DNA of 64,000 nucleotides, taken from NCBI RefSeq assembly GCF_000971275.1, contig NZ_LAPV01000129.1, forward strand, positions 62,001-126,000, given 5' to 3'. Source of the stretch: Devosia psychrophila. Lineage in GTDB: Bacteria; Pseudomonadota; Alphaproteobacteria; Rhizobiales; Devosiaceae. Of this stretch, positions 53,735 to 62,354 are shown one piece after another. Within the stretch, counting starts at the first letter, position 1, and every line of letters begins with the position of its first letter. The notes under the pieces were generated by a model. The model worked only from the letters and a program-made list of their open reading frames with translations, searched no databases and was not told the DNA's origin. The position numbers and the translations under genes are program-made.

Positions 53735-54706
53735 ATGAAGAAACGAATCATCATACTCGGCTCGGTTGTCGTTGCGCTCATCGTGCTGTGGAGCACGGCC
53801 TGGTTTGTGCTGGCTGGCGTGGTCAAGCAGAACATCGAGGCACTGGCTTTTGCCGATGGAGTCACGACGCCTAGCCTCTCCTGCGAGACGCTCAGTGTCG
53901 GCGGTTATCCGTTCCGCTTCGATGCCGATTGCGTCAACGCGAGGATCGTCAGCGGCGATGTGCTTGCCGAAGTCCCGGGCATTCGCGCCAGCATTCGTGT
54001 CTATGCACCAACCCATCTGCTGGCATCGGCGCTGGGGCCGGTGCAGCTCAATGATAATTTTACCGGCACGCGCAATAGCGTGACCTGGTCGACGCTGGAA
54101 GCCAGCCTGCGGCTCGATGACTGGCGCATTGCGCGGGCTTCGATCTCAGGCAAGGACGTGGTGTGGAGCGATACGCTGTTTGGCGATGCGGTGATCGCGC
54201 AAAGCCCGCTGGTAGAGCTGCATCTGTTCGATATTCCCGAGCAGCTCGATGCCGAGCGGCAGACCGCGGCGCTGGCGCTCTATGGGCGGGCGCAAACCCT
54301 CGCGTGGCCGGGCCTGACGCTGACCGATGCCAATGCCGAGGTCCAGCTCGAGATGAGCGGCCTGCCCGACGATGTGCGGGCTTGGGGTGATCCGACAGTG
54401 CTGGCTAGCATCCAGCAAGCCGGCGGCAAGCTCAACGTGGTCTCCATCCATGCGACCGACGCAGATGCGACGCTGGATGCGTCTGGCGAGCTGATGATCG
54501 ACCCGCAGGCTTTGCTGGAAGGCCAGGTTTCGGTCAATTCGAGCGGCGTCGCCGAGCGGATCGGCCCGATGATCGAAGAGCCATGGCGCACCCTGGTGCT
54601 GGGCACGCCGGGACCTGATGGCTTGCACACCAACCAGCTCAATTTCAGGGCCGGGGCAGTGTTTTCGGGGCTAGTACCAATCGCAGCGGTGCCGCCGCTG
54701 TATTGA
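53735..54706 (+). CDS. DUF2125 periplasmic/membrane-anchored protein
   Basis: A 323-residue protein with an N-terminal signal anchor (about residues 5-26, MKKRIIILGSVVVALIVLW) and a beta-rich remainder. SVGGYPFRFDADC (about 55-67) is the DUF2125 signature found in alphaproteobacteria (the (G)YPFR.... block). The family function is unknown. ATG 53735 is chosen because the hydrophobic anchor begins there. It is divergent from ChaC and followed by a palindromic repeat cluster. Confidence 0.82.
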   Translation: MKKRIIILGSVVVALIVLWSTAWFVLAGVVKQNIEALAFADGVTTPSLSCETLSVGGYPFRFDADCVNARIVSGDVLAEVPGIRASIRVYAPTHLLASALGPVQLNDNFTGTRNSVTWSTLEASLRLDDWRIARASISGKDVVWSDTLFGDAVIAQSPLVELHLFDIPEQLDAERQTAALALYGRAQTLAWPGLTLTDANAEVQLEMSGLPDDVRAWGDPTVLASIQQAGGKLNVVSIHATDADATLDASGELMIDPQALLEGQVSVNSSGVAERIGPMIEEPWRTLVLGTPGPDGLHTNQLNFRAGAVFSGLVPIAAVPPLY

Positions 54707-54728
54707 TAGGCTGGGTGTCCGCTATTCA

Positions 54729-54853
54729 CCTCTCCCCTGAGGGGAGAGGTCGGCGCGAACGCGCCGGGTGAGGGGTTCAGCGCCTGGTTTGACCATATTT
54801 CCGCAACCGGTCTCTGAACCCCTCACCCCACCCTCTCCCCTCAAGGGAGAGGG
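54729..54853. repeat. Cluster of palindromic repeats
   Basis: Hairpins CCTCTCCCC-TGA-GGGGAGAGG (54729-54749) and CCCTCTCCCC-TCAA-GGGAGAGGG (54831-54853) flank a larger pair, GGTGAGGGGTTCAG (54767-54780) with CTGAACCCCTCACC (54814-54827). It separates the convergent DUF2125 and tyrC genes and belongs to a dispersed family also seen at 57061, 60141 and 62172. Confidence 0.85.
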
Positions 54854-54893
54854 GGAGATAGAGCTTCTGGGTCAGTGGCAATCTCAATCCGCC

Positions 54894-55865
54894 TTAAGCG
54901 TCTTCGCCGCCATCGTGCTCGCGCACAAATGCAATATCCGGCACTGGTGCTGTTTCATGCGGGCGGCCAAAGTCGGCGGCGGCGGTTTCCTGGCCGGCGG
55001 AGATGATCGAGCGGCGGATGGCGCGGGTGCGGGTGAACATGGCTTCAAGCGCTGGGCCGTCCCCCGTGCGCACGGAGCGCTGTAAGGCCGACAAATCCTC
55101 GGAAAAGCGGCCCAGCATTTCCAGCACGGCATCGCGATTGGTCAAGAAAATGTCGCGCCACATTACCGGATCGGAGGCAGCAATACGGGTGAAATCGCGG
55201 AAGCCCGAGGCCGAGAACTTGATGACTTCGGACTGGGTGGCGGCTTCCAGATCAGCCACGGTGCCCACGATGTTATAGGCAACGAGATGGGGAATATGGC
55301 TGGTGATGGCCAGCACCATGTCGTGATGGGTCGCGTCCATGCATTCGACCTGGCTGCCCATGGCACGCCAGAAGCTTGCAAGTTTTTCGGTCTTTGCCGG
55401 CTCGACCTCGGGACCCGGCGTCAGCACGCACCAGCGGCCGGTGAACAGTTCGGGGAAGCCTGCAGATGGACCGGAATGCTCGGTGCCGGCCAGCGGGTGG
55501 CCGGGAATGAGGCTAATGCCGGCTGGAACCAATGGGGTCAGGGTCTTGACCACATGGCCCTTGACCGAGCCCACGTCGGAGAGGATCGCGCCCGGCTCCA
55601 ACGCTGAAGCAATGCTCTTCATGACGCTTTCATAGGCGCCAATCGGGGTGCAGATAATTACCAGGTCGGCGCCGCGCACGGCTTCGGCGGCCTCGAGCGT
55701 ATAGATGTCACCCAGCTTGAGGTCGCGGGCTTCGTCCAACGTTTCCTGCTTGCGGGTGGCGATGGAAATGACATCCACCAGACCCTGCCGCTTGGCGGCC
55801 AGCGCGATGGACGAGCCGATCAGGCCGATACCGATCAGGGCCAGCTTGCGAAAGTGAACGCTCAT
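54894..55865 (-). CDS. tyrC: Prephenate/arogenate (cyclohexadienyl) dehydrogenase
   Basis: A 323-residue NAD(P) enzyme of tyrosine synthesis. LALIGIGLIGSSIALAAK is the N-terminal Rossmann motif (residues about 8-25). SDVGSVKG, IPGHPLAGTEHSGP (catalytic His region) and HIPHLVAY complete the TyrA fold. There is no chorismate mutase or ACT domain. The ATG at 55865 overlaps the hisC stop by four bases, so the pair hisC-tyrC is translationally coupled. That fits a dehydrogenase and aminotransferase working in aromatic amino-acid synthesis. Confidence 0.94.
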   Translation of the reverse strand: MSVHFRKLALIGIGLIGSSIALAAKRQGLVDVISIATRKQETLDEARDLKLGDIYTLEAAEAVRGADLVIICTPIGAYESVMKSIASALEPGAILSDVGSVKGHVVKTLTPLVPAGISLIPGHPLAGTEHSGPSAGFPELFTGRWCVLTPGPEVEPAKTEKLASFWRAMGSQVECMDATHHDMVLAITSHIPHLVAYNIVGTVADLEAATQSEVIKFSASGFRDFTRIAASDPVMWRDIFLTNRDAVLEMLGRFSEDLSALQRSVRTGDGPALEAMFTRTRAIRRSIISAGQETAAADFGRPHETAPVPDIAFVREHDGGEDA

Positions 55866-56962
55866 GCGACTTTGACCAATGCGTTGAGAATGCCGGCGAC
55901 GCCGCGCATCGCCTGCTCGGAACCGATCGAAATGCGCAACCCATCCGGGATGCCATAGGAGGCGCCGATCTCGCGCACGATCAAGCCGCGATCGCGCAGC
56001 GTCTCGAAGGCCAGTGTTGCATGTTCGGCATCGGGAAACAGCACCATGACGAAATTGGCCTGGCTGGGAATGACGCGGAAATGGTTCGAGGCGTCGAGCT
56101 CCGCGGTGATCCAGTCGCGCCACTGGGCGTTGTGCGCCTTGAGCCTGTCGTTGAATTCGCTGTCGCGCGCTGCGGCGGCACCGGCCAATTGGGCGGGCAG
56201 GTTAACGTTGAACGGGCCGCGGATGCGGTTGATGGCATCGACGACGTGATCGGGGCCGACCATCCAGCCGATGCGGGCCGCAGCCAGGCCCATCTTGGAG
56301 AAGGTGCGAACCATGACGACGTTGCTGGCCTCGCGTACGAGGTTGGCGCCGGTGGTGAAGTCCTCGGCCGTGACATATTCCGCGTAGGCATTGTCGATGA
56401 CCAGCATGATATCCTGGCGCAGGCCGGCATGCAGGCGGCGGATTTCGGCGTCCGGCAGGTAGGTGCCGGTCGGGTTGTTCGGATTGGCCAGCCAGATGAT
56501 TTTGGTCCTGGGCGTTACCGTGGCAAGGATCGCATCGACATCGGCGGTGTAGTCATCCTCGTCGACCATGACGATGCTGGCGCCGGCCGCCTTGGTGATG
56601 ATCGGATAGACCGAAAAGCCATAGCGGCTCATGATCGCCTCGTCGCCCTGGCCCAGATAGCATTGGGCGAGCAGGTGCAGCAGATCGTCCGAGCCGTTGC
56701 CGCAGACGATCAGTTCGGGATCAATGCCATGCACTTCGCCTAGCGCAGTGCGCAGGATTTTCGAGGTGCCTTCGGGATAGATGTCCAGCGTATCGGCTAC
56801 GGAGCGAAAGGCCGCGATGGCCTTGGGGCTGGCGCCAAGCGGGGACTCGTTGGATGACAGCTTAATATAGCTGCTGCCCGGCGCGCCGGACTTGCCGGGC
56901 ACGTAGGGCGCAATATCGAGAATACCGGGCTGCGGAATAGGGCGGATAGGAGCGTCGGACAT
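55862..56962 (-). CDS. hisC: Histidinol-phosphate (or aromatic) aminotransferase
   Basis: A 366-residue class-I/II PLP aminotransferase. KLSSNESPLGASP (N-terminal substrate loop), NPNNPTGTYL, DNAYAEYV and FSKMGLAAARIGW, with the PLP Lys in FSK, are HisC features. Coupling to tyrC suggests a role in transaminating aromatic or arogenate precursors, as HisC2-type paralogues do, instead of or beside histidine synthesis. The ATG at 56962 begins the conserved N-terminus. Palindromic repeats lie upstream. Confidence 0.93.
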   Translation of the reverse strand: MSDAPIRPIPQPGILDIAPYVPGKSGAPGSSYIKLSSNESPLGASPKAIAAFRSVADTLDIYPEGTSKILRTALGEVHGIDPELIVCGNGSDDLLHLLAQCYLGQGDEAIMSRYGFSVYPIITKAAGASIVMVDEDDYTADVDAILATVTPRTKIIWLANPNNPTGTYLPDAEIRRLHAGLRQDIMLVIDNAYAEYVTAEDFTTGANLVREASNVVMVRTFSKMGLAAARIGWMVGPDHVVDAINRIRGPFNVNLPAQLAGAAAARDSEFNDRLKAHNAQWRDWITAELDASNHFRVIPSQANFVMVLFPDAEHATLAFETLRDRGLIVREIGASYGIPDGLRISIGSEQAMRGVAGILNALVKVA

Positions 56963-57060
56963 GATGCCATTTCTGGGCGGAAAAACCGCGCGGACCATAG
57001 TCAAAGTAAGACGGGAAGGCAAAGCGGATGTTGGAAAGACCGCTGGCGATCCAGTTGACA

Positions 57061-57157
57061 CCCTCCCCCTTGCGGGGAGGGTCAGGGAGGGGGATGTTTA
57101 GCACCCTATGTAGGGGCCAGCCGCCACCCCCACCTAGCCTCCCCCGTCAAGGGGGAG
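57061..57157. repeat. Pair of CCTCCCC palindromes
   Basis: CCCTCCCC-CTTGC-GGGGAGGG (57061-57081) and CCTCCCCC-GTCAA-GGGGGAGG (57138-57157) in the gap between hisC and the methyltransferase gene. Same family as at 54729, 60141 and 62172. Confidence 0.85.
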
Positions 57158-57191
57158 GTACCGTGCGGTGGTACAACAGAAGTCTGCGATT

Positions 57192-57923
57192 TCAGACCTG
57201 CCGGGCAGTCGCGGTGTTCATGCTGGGGACGCGGACGAAGCGTTCTTCGCGTTTGCGGCGGGCGATGGCCGGGAAGGCCTCCTTGCGGGCGCGGACGCAG
57301 ATGACCCCGCTCATGGCGGGGGCCAAGATGCGGCCGGCGCGCTCGAACAGGCGGGTTGATTTGAGCACCAGCGAGGACTGCACCGGTGGCAGGAACAGAC
57401 CATCGCGCCAAGCCTCTGGCACGAAGCTGTGGTCGCGCAACAGCTTGTCGAGCTGGCCGCCGGAATAGGGATTGCCCTGGCCGAAGGGGGTGTTGTCGCG
57501 CTGGGCCCAGATACCGCGACGACGCGGCACGACGACGATCAACTGGCCATTCGGCGCGGTGATGCGCCAGAGTTCGCGCATCAGCTCCTCGGCATCGGCG
57601 ACATGCTCGAAGGCATGAATGGCGATGGTCAAGTCGACGGCCGCGTCGGTCAGTGGCATTTCCAGCGGATCGCACAGCACGGTGTGGGATGGACCCTCGC
57701 GCGGCCAGGCCGATGCGCCTTGGCGGGCCGGCATGAAGGCCAGCACGCGTTCGGCTTTTTCCAGCGTGAAGCGCAGATAGGGCGTGGCGAAGCCGAGGCC
57801 CAGCACGCGCTTGCCGGAAACGTCGTCGGCCAGGCCCATGACCTGTTCGCGCACGAGGGTGCGCGAAATGCGGCCCAGCGGCGATTTGTAGTAGGCGATG
57901 AGGCGCGTGACGTCGGCTGTCAT
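57192..57923 (-). CDS. SAM-dependent methyltransferase (class I, atypical motif I)
   Basis: A 243-residue protein resembling Methyltransf_11. VLGLGFATPYLRFTL (about residues 40-54) stands where motif I (usually GxGxG) is expected, with the second and third glycines replaced. LCDPLEMPLTDAAVDLTIAIHAFEHVAD gives acidic loop and motif IV, and ELWRITAPNGQLIVVVPRRRGIWA motif V/VI. The weakened SAM loop suggests altered cofactor binding, but relatives with the same GFATPYL motif are common in rhizobia. It is divergent from gloB. Confidence 0.82.
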   Translation of the reverse strand: MTADVTRLIAYYKSPLGRISRTLVREQVMGLADDVSGKRVLGLGFATPYLRFTLEKAERVLAFMPARQGASAWPREGPSHTVLCDPLEMPLTDAAVDLTIAIHAFEHVADAEELMRELWRITAPNGQLIVVVPRRRGIWAQRDNTPFGQGNPYSGGQLDKLLRDHSFVPEAWRDGLFLPPVQSSLVLKSTRLFERAGRILAPAMSGVICVRARKEAFPAIARRKREERFVRVPSMNTATARQV

Positions 57924-58027
57924 GACTTCAACTCTGCCGGTTTCCCAGAGACTTGTCCAACTGGCTGGTTGTCATGTGGAACCTGCACCCCTAGCTATCA
58001 AGTTCTGCAGTTTGAAGGAGCATTGCC

Positions 58028-58795
58028 GTGAGTCTGATCGTCGACGTATTTCCCGCGCGCAGCGATAATTTCGGTTACCTGGTGCATGACACTGCAACGG
58101 GCCGCACTGCCGCCATCGACGCGCCCGAGGCCGCTGCGATCAAGACTGCGCTGCTGCATCGCGGCTGGACGCTGAGCGATATCTTCATAACGCATCACCA
58201 TATCGACCATGTCGAAGGCATTGCCGAGCTCAAGGCCGAGTTTGGCGTACGTGTCGTCGGGCCGCGTGCCGAGGCCGACAAGATCGCCGATCTCGATGAG
58301 CTGGTGGCCGGTGGCGATACTGTGATGCTGGGCGAAACGACGTTCAAGGTTTATGACGCGCCGGGCCATACGCTGGGGCACATCGTGTTCCACGACAAGG
58401 CGGGCAAGCACCTGTTTACCGCCGATGCGCTGTTCTCGCTCGGCGTAGGCCGCATGTTCGAAGGCACGCCGGGTCCAATGTGGGAAGGCGTCAAGGCCTT
58501 ACGCGATTTGCCGGACGATACGCTGGTGTATTGCGGGCACGAATATACCCAGAGCAATGCGAAGTTCGCCCTGTCGGTGGATCCGGACAATGTGGCGCTG
58601 CAGAAGCGGGCAGCCGAGGTAGATGCGCTGCGGACTGCGGGCAAGGCGACGGTCCCGTTCCTGCTGGGCGAGGACAAGGCTGCTAACCCATTTTTGCGAG
58701 CCGACGATGTGGGGCTAGCCAAGCATTTTGGACTGGAAGGCGCATCGCCTGCCGAGGTGTTCGCGGTGATCCGCAAGGACAAGGATACGTTCTGA
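58028..58795 (+). CDS. gloB: Hydroxyacylglutathione hydrolase (glyoxalase II)
   Basis: A 255-residue metallo-beta-lactamase-fold hydrolase turning S-lactoylglutathione into lactate and glutathione. FITHHHIDHVEG is the metal motif T-H-x-H-x-D-H (residues about 56-67). PGHTLGHIVF, LFTADALFSLGVGR(M)FEG and YCGHEYTQSNAKF are glyoxalase II signatures. The start is GTG 58028 with GAAGGAG upstream. It completes detoxification of methylglyoxal, whose synthase mgsA lies in the same window. Confidence 0.95.
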   Translation: MSLIVDVFPARSDNFGYLVHDTATGRTAAIDAPEAAAIKTALLHRGWTLSDIFITHHHIDHVEGIAELKAEFGVRVVGPRAEADKIADLDELVAGGDTVMLGETTFKVYDAPGHTLGHIVFHDKAGKHLFTADALFSLGVGRMFEGTPGPMWEGVKALRDLPDDTLVYCGHEYTQSNAKFALSVDPDNVALQKRAAEVDALRTAGKATVPFLLGEDKAANPFLRADDVGLAKHFGLEGASPAEVFAVIRKDKDTF

Positions 58796-58902
58796 CCGCC
58801 CGCCTGCGGTAACCATTTCGCGCTTTTGGGAGCTTATACGTTAACAAAACGTTAGCATCTGGCACACGGATTGCCCCTTATAGGGCATAGGGCCAGATGA
58901 TT

Positions 58903-58919
58903 TGTCTCGTTTCGAGACA
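58903..58919. promoter_or_regulatory. TGTCTCG-ttt-CGAGACA inverted repeat
   Basis: A perfect 7+3+7 inverted repeat. The half site TTTxGAGACA recurs at 58931-58939 and 58961-58970, at steps of 20 and 31 bases, close to whole helical turns. It lies at the start of a small hypothetical gene; a near match to the CtrA full site (TTAA-N7-TTAG) is at 58841-58855. This looks like an operator cluster. Confidence 0.5.
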
Positions 58920-58952
58920 GGCTGGCCCGCTTTGAGACAGAGCGAGGCGAAG

Positions 58953-59204
58953 ATGGCCGATTTCGAGACAAAGCCAATGGCGCAATTGGTGCCGATCACG
59001 GCGCCGGGTGGCAAACCGTCACTGTTGCGCAATCCGACCGCCGCTGCCTTCGTCAGCCAGTTGCTGGCCGAGCGCGCCAACCTGGCGCCACAGCGCGCAC
59101 GGCGGCGCGGCACTGCGGAGGGTGCCATTGGCGCTTATTCCGCAGGCGCGCGCGTTGCGATCAAGCGTATGCCTATAGGGTATCGGACGTCGATCGTCGC
59201 CTAA
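58953..59204 (+). CDS. Small hypothetical protein
   Basis: An 83-residue basic protein of no known family (ending YRTSIVA). The central part has NPTAAAFVSQLLAERANLAPQRARRRG, a short amphipathic helix followed by an Arg cluster, then GAYSAGARVAIKRMPIGY. Proteins of this shape are recurrent small conserved orphans in Hyphomicrobiales, to my recollection. ATG 58953 has GAGGCGA upstream; a TTG at 58902 would add 17 residues but overlaps the inverted repeat. It appears to be controlled by the repeats just upstream. Confidence 0.6.
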   Translation: MADFETKPMAQLVPITAPGGKPSLLRNPTAAAFVSQLLAERANLAPQRARRRGTAEGAIGAYSAGARVAIKRMPIGYRTSIVA

Positions 59205-59256
59205 CGCTCGTCGCGAACGTTCAGATCGCTCGCTGCGCGTTAGATCTTTGTTTGAC

Positions 59257-59301
59257 GCATGTCTTTGTCCCGAAACCGGCGGCCACTTTCGGGAGACATG
59301 C
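59257..59301. repeat. Bulged hairpin element, second copy
   Basis: GCATGTCT, bulge TTGT, CCCGAAA, an 11-base loop CCGGCGGCCAC, TTTCGGG, AGACATGC. It has the same plan (8-bp stem, 4-base bulge on one side, 7-bp stem, 11-base loop) as the element at 33927-33971, with paired substitutions. It lies between two convergent genes. Confidence 0.85.
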
Positions 59302-59302
59302 T

Positions 59303-59755
59303 TTAGCTCATCGTGACGTCGCGGCCGGCGCTGGTGATGGAGACGGTGAAACCGGCGACGACGTCGATCAGCGACATGACCATGAGCAGGAAGAATACCG
59401 AGCTGGCGGCGGCTCCGGCGAGCAGGAACTCGATCAGGAAAGCCACGAACAGGCCCATCGAGAGCATGTGCTCGATGATCGAGGTACGGCTGCTGTTAGT
59501 CGATTTCAGCACTTCGATAAACAGGCAGACAATGCCGATGACCAGCAGAAAGTCGCCGGCCGTGATGGCCCAGGGCGTGCCGGAAACCATGGGAATGGTG
59601 AAGAGGCCATTGGACCAGCCCAAGGGCGAGCCGCCAAAGAATAGAAACGCTGCGATATTGTAGAGCACGAAGGGCACGACCAACAGCGGCGGAATGAACA
59701 GGCCACGCTGGCTGACGCGATTGCCATGCGGTGGGATGTAAACGGTCTCGGTCAT
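59303..59755 (-). CDS. Four-helix hypothetical membrane protein
   Basis: A 150-residue integral membrane protein with about four hydrophobic segments (residues about 22-42, 62-80, 95-115 and 118-140). The cytoplasmic loop between helices 2 and 3 has NSSRTSIIEHMLSMG. I recognise no domain beyond a resemblance to small alphaproteobacterial inner-membrane proteins of unknown function. It ends at the bulged hairpin repeat and is divergent from the IS30 remnant. Confidence 0.75.
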   Translation of the reverse strand: MTETVYIPPHGNRVSQRGLFIPPLLVVPFVLYNIAAFLFFGGSPLGWSNGLFTIPMVSGTPWAITAGDFLLVIGIVCLFIEVLKSTNSSRTSIIEHMLSMGLFVAFLIEFLLAGAAASSVFFLLMVMSLIDVVAGFTVSITSAGRDVTMS

Positions 59756-59871
59756 GGCACGGCTCCAGTGTGGTTGGGCGCACCATGCCAGAGCGGGAAG
59801 TGGCCGGGAAGGCCTGGTGAGTTCAACCGGTCATTGCAACACCATTAATCTGGAAGGATTGGAGGTGTAGC

Positions 59872-60276
59872 ATGGTGACGTCACGGATCCGGTTTACTTC
59901 AGCGCAGAAGGCCGAGCTGTCGGAGCGATGGAAGCAAGGTCAGAGCATTTCATCGGTCTCGCGGTCACTGGATCGCCGGACCAAGGGCGGCGTTCAGCGG
60001 ATCGTATCCTTGCATGGTGGCATTGCTCCGCCAGCAAGGCGTAGAGCGGCCTCAGCGCTGGAACTGGGGGAGCGCGAAGAGATCTCTCGCGGGATTGTGG
60101 CGGGCATTGCCATCCGTGCTATTGCACGAAGCTTGGGGCGACCCGACCCCTTCGGGGCCACCCTCCCCACAAGGGGGAGGGATAAGGAAGTGCTGGGTCA
60201 TTTGGTCTGGCGCCTCCCTCCCCTGAATGGGGAGGGATCGAGGGTGGGTGATGGGGGCCACAAAGGCCCGTGGTAA
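59872..60276 (+). pseudogene. IS30-family transposase remnant
   Basis: Residues 1 to about 90 are the N-terminal DNA-binding region of an IS30-type transposase: FTSAQKAELSERWKQGQSIS, SRSLDR, GGVQRIVSLHGGIAP, then EREEISRGIVAG and AIRAIARSLGR, a pair of helix-turn-helix segments. After about 60141 homology stops and the frame runs into palindromic repeat DNA, ending at 60276. The catalytic DDE domain is missing. The transposase was therefore truncated, possibly by insertion of the repeat or deletion next to it. Confidence 0.88.
60141..60237. repeat. Palindromic repeat cluster truncating the IS30 gene
   Basis: CCCC-TTCG-GGGG (about 60147-60158), CCCTCCCC-ACAA-GGGGGAGGG and CCTCCCC-TGAAT-GGGGAGG hairpins. 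The first begins right where transposase similarity ends. Same family as at 54729, 57061 and 62172. Confidence 0.8.
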
Positions 60277-60313
60277 ACACTGACCTCGACGGGCGAGGGT
60301 TAGAAGTGCGGAG

Positions 60314-61714
60314 CTATTTTTTGAGCTTGAGCGGGCCGACCATTTGTTCGGGCTTTACCTCGGCATCGAATTCTTCGCCGGTGAGGAGGCCGAGCTTGAC
60401 GGCTTCTTCGCGGAGGGTGGTGCCGTTCTTGTGGGCGGTCTTGGCGATTTTGGCGGCGTTGTCATAGCCGATCTTGCGGTTGAGCGCGGTGACCAGCATC
60501 AGCGACTTGTCGACCAGTTCCTTGATGCGGGCGCGGTCTGGCTCAATGCCGATGGCGCAGTTGTCGTTGAACGACTTGGCCGAATCGGCCAGCAAGCGGA
60601 CCGACTGGAGAAAGTTGTAAGCGATGACCGGTTTGAAGACGTTAAGCTCGAAATTGCCCTGGCTTGCCGCAAAGCCGATAGCGGCATCGTTGCCCATGAC
60701 CTGAGCGACAACCATGGTCATGGCTTCGGACTGGGTCGGGTTGACCTTGCCCGGCATGATCGATGAGCCGGGCTCGTTTTCGGGGATGGTGATTTCGCCG
60801 AGGCCGGAACGGGGGCCGGACGCCAGCCAGCGCACGTCATTGGCAATCTTCATGAAGGCCACGGAAAGCTGCTTTAGCGCGCCCGAGGTGCCGACAAAGG
60901 CGTCGTGGCCGGCCAGCAGGGCGAACTTGTTGGGGCCGGTGACGAACTCGTGGCTGGTGAGGCCTGCGATTTCCTTGGCGACGGCGACCGCGTAGTCGGG
61001 ATGGGCATTGAGGCCAGTGCCGACGGCGGTGCCACCGAGTGCGAGTTCCCGAAGCTGGGGCAAGCTGACCTTGATGGCGGAGACGGCGTAATCGATCTGG
61101 GCGACCCAGCCGGAGATTTCCTGACCCAGGGTCAGCGGGGTCGCGTCCTGCAGGTGGGTGCGGCCGATCTTGACCACATCCATGAACTGTTCGGACTTGG
61201 CATGCAGCGTGTCGCGCAGCAGCTTTACGCGCGGGAACAGATAGTTCTCCAGTGCCTCGACGGCGGCGATATGCATGGCCGTGGGATAGGTGTCGTTGGA
61301 CGACTGGCTCATGTTGACGTGGTCGTTGGGATGCACGGGCTTCTTGGAGCCCATGGTGCTGCCGGCCATCTCGATGGCGCGGTTGGAGATGACCTCGTTG
61401 ACGTTCATGTTGGACTGGGTGCCCGAACCAGTCTGCCAGACGACGAGCGGAAAGTGGTCGGCCAGCTTGCCGGCAATCACCTCGTCGGCGGCGGCGATGA
61501 TCAGGTCGCGGGTGGTTTCATCGAGTAGGCCGAGCTTGTGGTTGGCAAGCGCCGCGGCCTTTTTCAGCACGCCGAATGCGGTGATGATCTCGGTCGGCAT
61601 CTTCTCGCCGCCGATATCGAAGTTCATCAGGCTACGGGCAGTCTGCGCGCCGTAATATTTGTCGGTGGGCACTTCGATGGTGCCCATGGTGTCCGATTCA
61701 ACGCGCATGCTCAT
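60314..61714 (-). CDS. fumC: Fumarate hydratase class II
   Basis: A 466-residue iron-independent fumarase interconverting fumarate and malate in the TCA cycle. [11 protein letters not shown] near the start, [29 protein letters not shown] (catalytic His region), and the fumarase/aspartase signature [15 protein letters not shown] (about residues 317-331) are intact. Length matches the family. The ATG at 61714 has GGGAG upstream. It lies downstream of rpmF with a terminator between. Confidence 0.97.
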   Translation of the reverse strand: MSMRVESDTMGTIEVPTDKYYGAQTARSLMNFDIGGEKMPTEIITAFGVLKKAAALANHKLGLLDETTRDLIIAAADEVIAGKLADHFPLVVWQTGSGTQSNMNVNEVISNRAIEMAGSTMGSKKPVHPNDHVNMSQSSNDTYPTAMHIAAVEALENYLFPRVKLLRDTLHAKSEQFMDVVKIGRTHLQDATPLTLGQEISGWVAQIDYAVSAIKVSLPQLRELALGGTAVGTGLNAHPDYAVAVAKEIAGLTSHEFVTGPNKFALLAGHDAFVGTSGALKQLSVAFMKIANDVRWLASGPRSGLGEITIPENEPGSSIMPGKVNPTQSEAMTMVVAQVMGNDAAIGFAASQGNFELNVFKPVIAYNFLQSVRLLADSAKSFNDNCAIGIEPDRARIKELVDKSLMLVTALNRKIGYDNAAKIAKTAHKNGTTLREEAVKLGLLTGEEFDAEVKPEQMVGPLKLKK

Positions 61715-61757
61715 AAAGTCACTCCCGGATTGGCCGCGTCACAAGCGGCGAACAAAG

Positions 61758-61791
61758 CAAAACGGCCAACCCTGGTTAGAGGATCGGCCGT
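61758..61791 (-). terminator. Terminator of rpmF
   Basis: On the minus strand ACGGCC pairs with GGCCGT, extended by CCT/AGG inside, and is followed by TTTT. It ends the rpmF transcript before fumC. Confidence 0.75.
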
Positions 61792-61834
61792 CGCAATAGC
61801 AGAAAGCAGGGCAGAGCGCGCCCCGTCTTTCGAA

Positions 61835-62014
61835 TTACTTCTTGACGTTCAGGACCTGACGACCGCCGTACATGCCGGTCTTAAGGTCGATGTGGTGCGG
61901 ACGGCGCAGTTCGCCCGAATCCTTGTCTTCGACAAAGGATCCTGCAGCGAGTGCATCGTGCGAACGGCGGAAGCCGCGCTTCATTGGCGAGGTCTTGCGT
62001 TTTGGCACTGCCAT
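61835..62014 (-). CDS. rpmF: 50S ribosomal protein L32
   Basis: A 59-residue ribosomal protein. [22 protein letters not shown] is the conserved basic N-terminus, followed by [20 protein letters not shown]. It has no cysteines, so this is the zinc-independent form typical of alphaproteobacteria. ATG 62014 fits the family start; longer frames are not supported. Confidence 0.97.
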   Translation of the reverse strand: MAVPKRKTSPMKRGFRRSHDALAAGSFVEDKDSGELRRPHHIDLKTGMYGGRQVLNVKK

Positions 62015-62171
62015 GGTCGGTACTCCGAATTCAATATCGTTGCGCCGCCGAAAGCGGCCCAGAGAGTTCATCTCTGAAGGGGTTGACGGGGTCTATAGAG
62101 GAAGAGACAGAGCTTGGCTAGGGGATTTTGAAAGAGTCGAGGCCGGCAATTTCCGGCGATCCGGCCGAGTA

Positions 62172-62306
62172 CCTCCCCCTTGTGGGAGGGATCAAGGGGT
62201 GGGCTAATCTTCCCGCACTACATGTGAAGAAATACCCCCGCCCTGCTCGATCACGGACTTGGCACGCTAAGTCCTGTCTCGCGTCCCTCTCCACAAGGGG
62301 GAGGGA
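62172..62306. repeat. Palindromic repeats between rpmF and the next gene
   Basis: CCTCCC-CCTTGT-GGGAGG near 62172-62189 and CCCTCTCC-ACAA-GGGGGAGGG near 62284-62305. The whole 62015-62354 gap contains no convincing gene. The repeats belong to the same family as the other three loci. Confidence 0.8.
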
Positions 62307-62354
62307 GCTTGACTGCAATTTCAGTAGAATCCAAAGGACAGTTCAGAAAAGACA

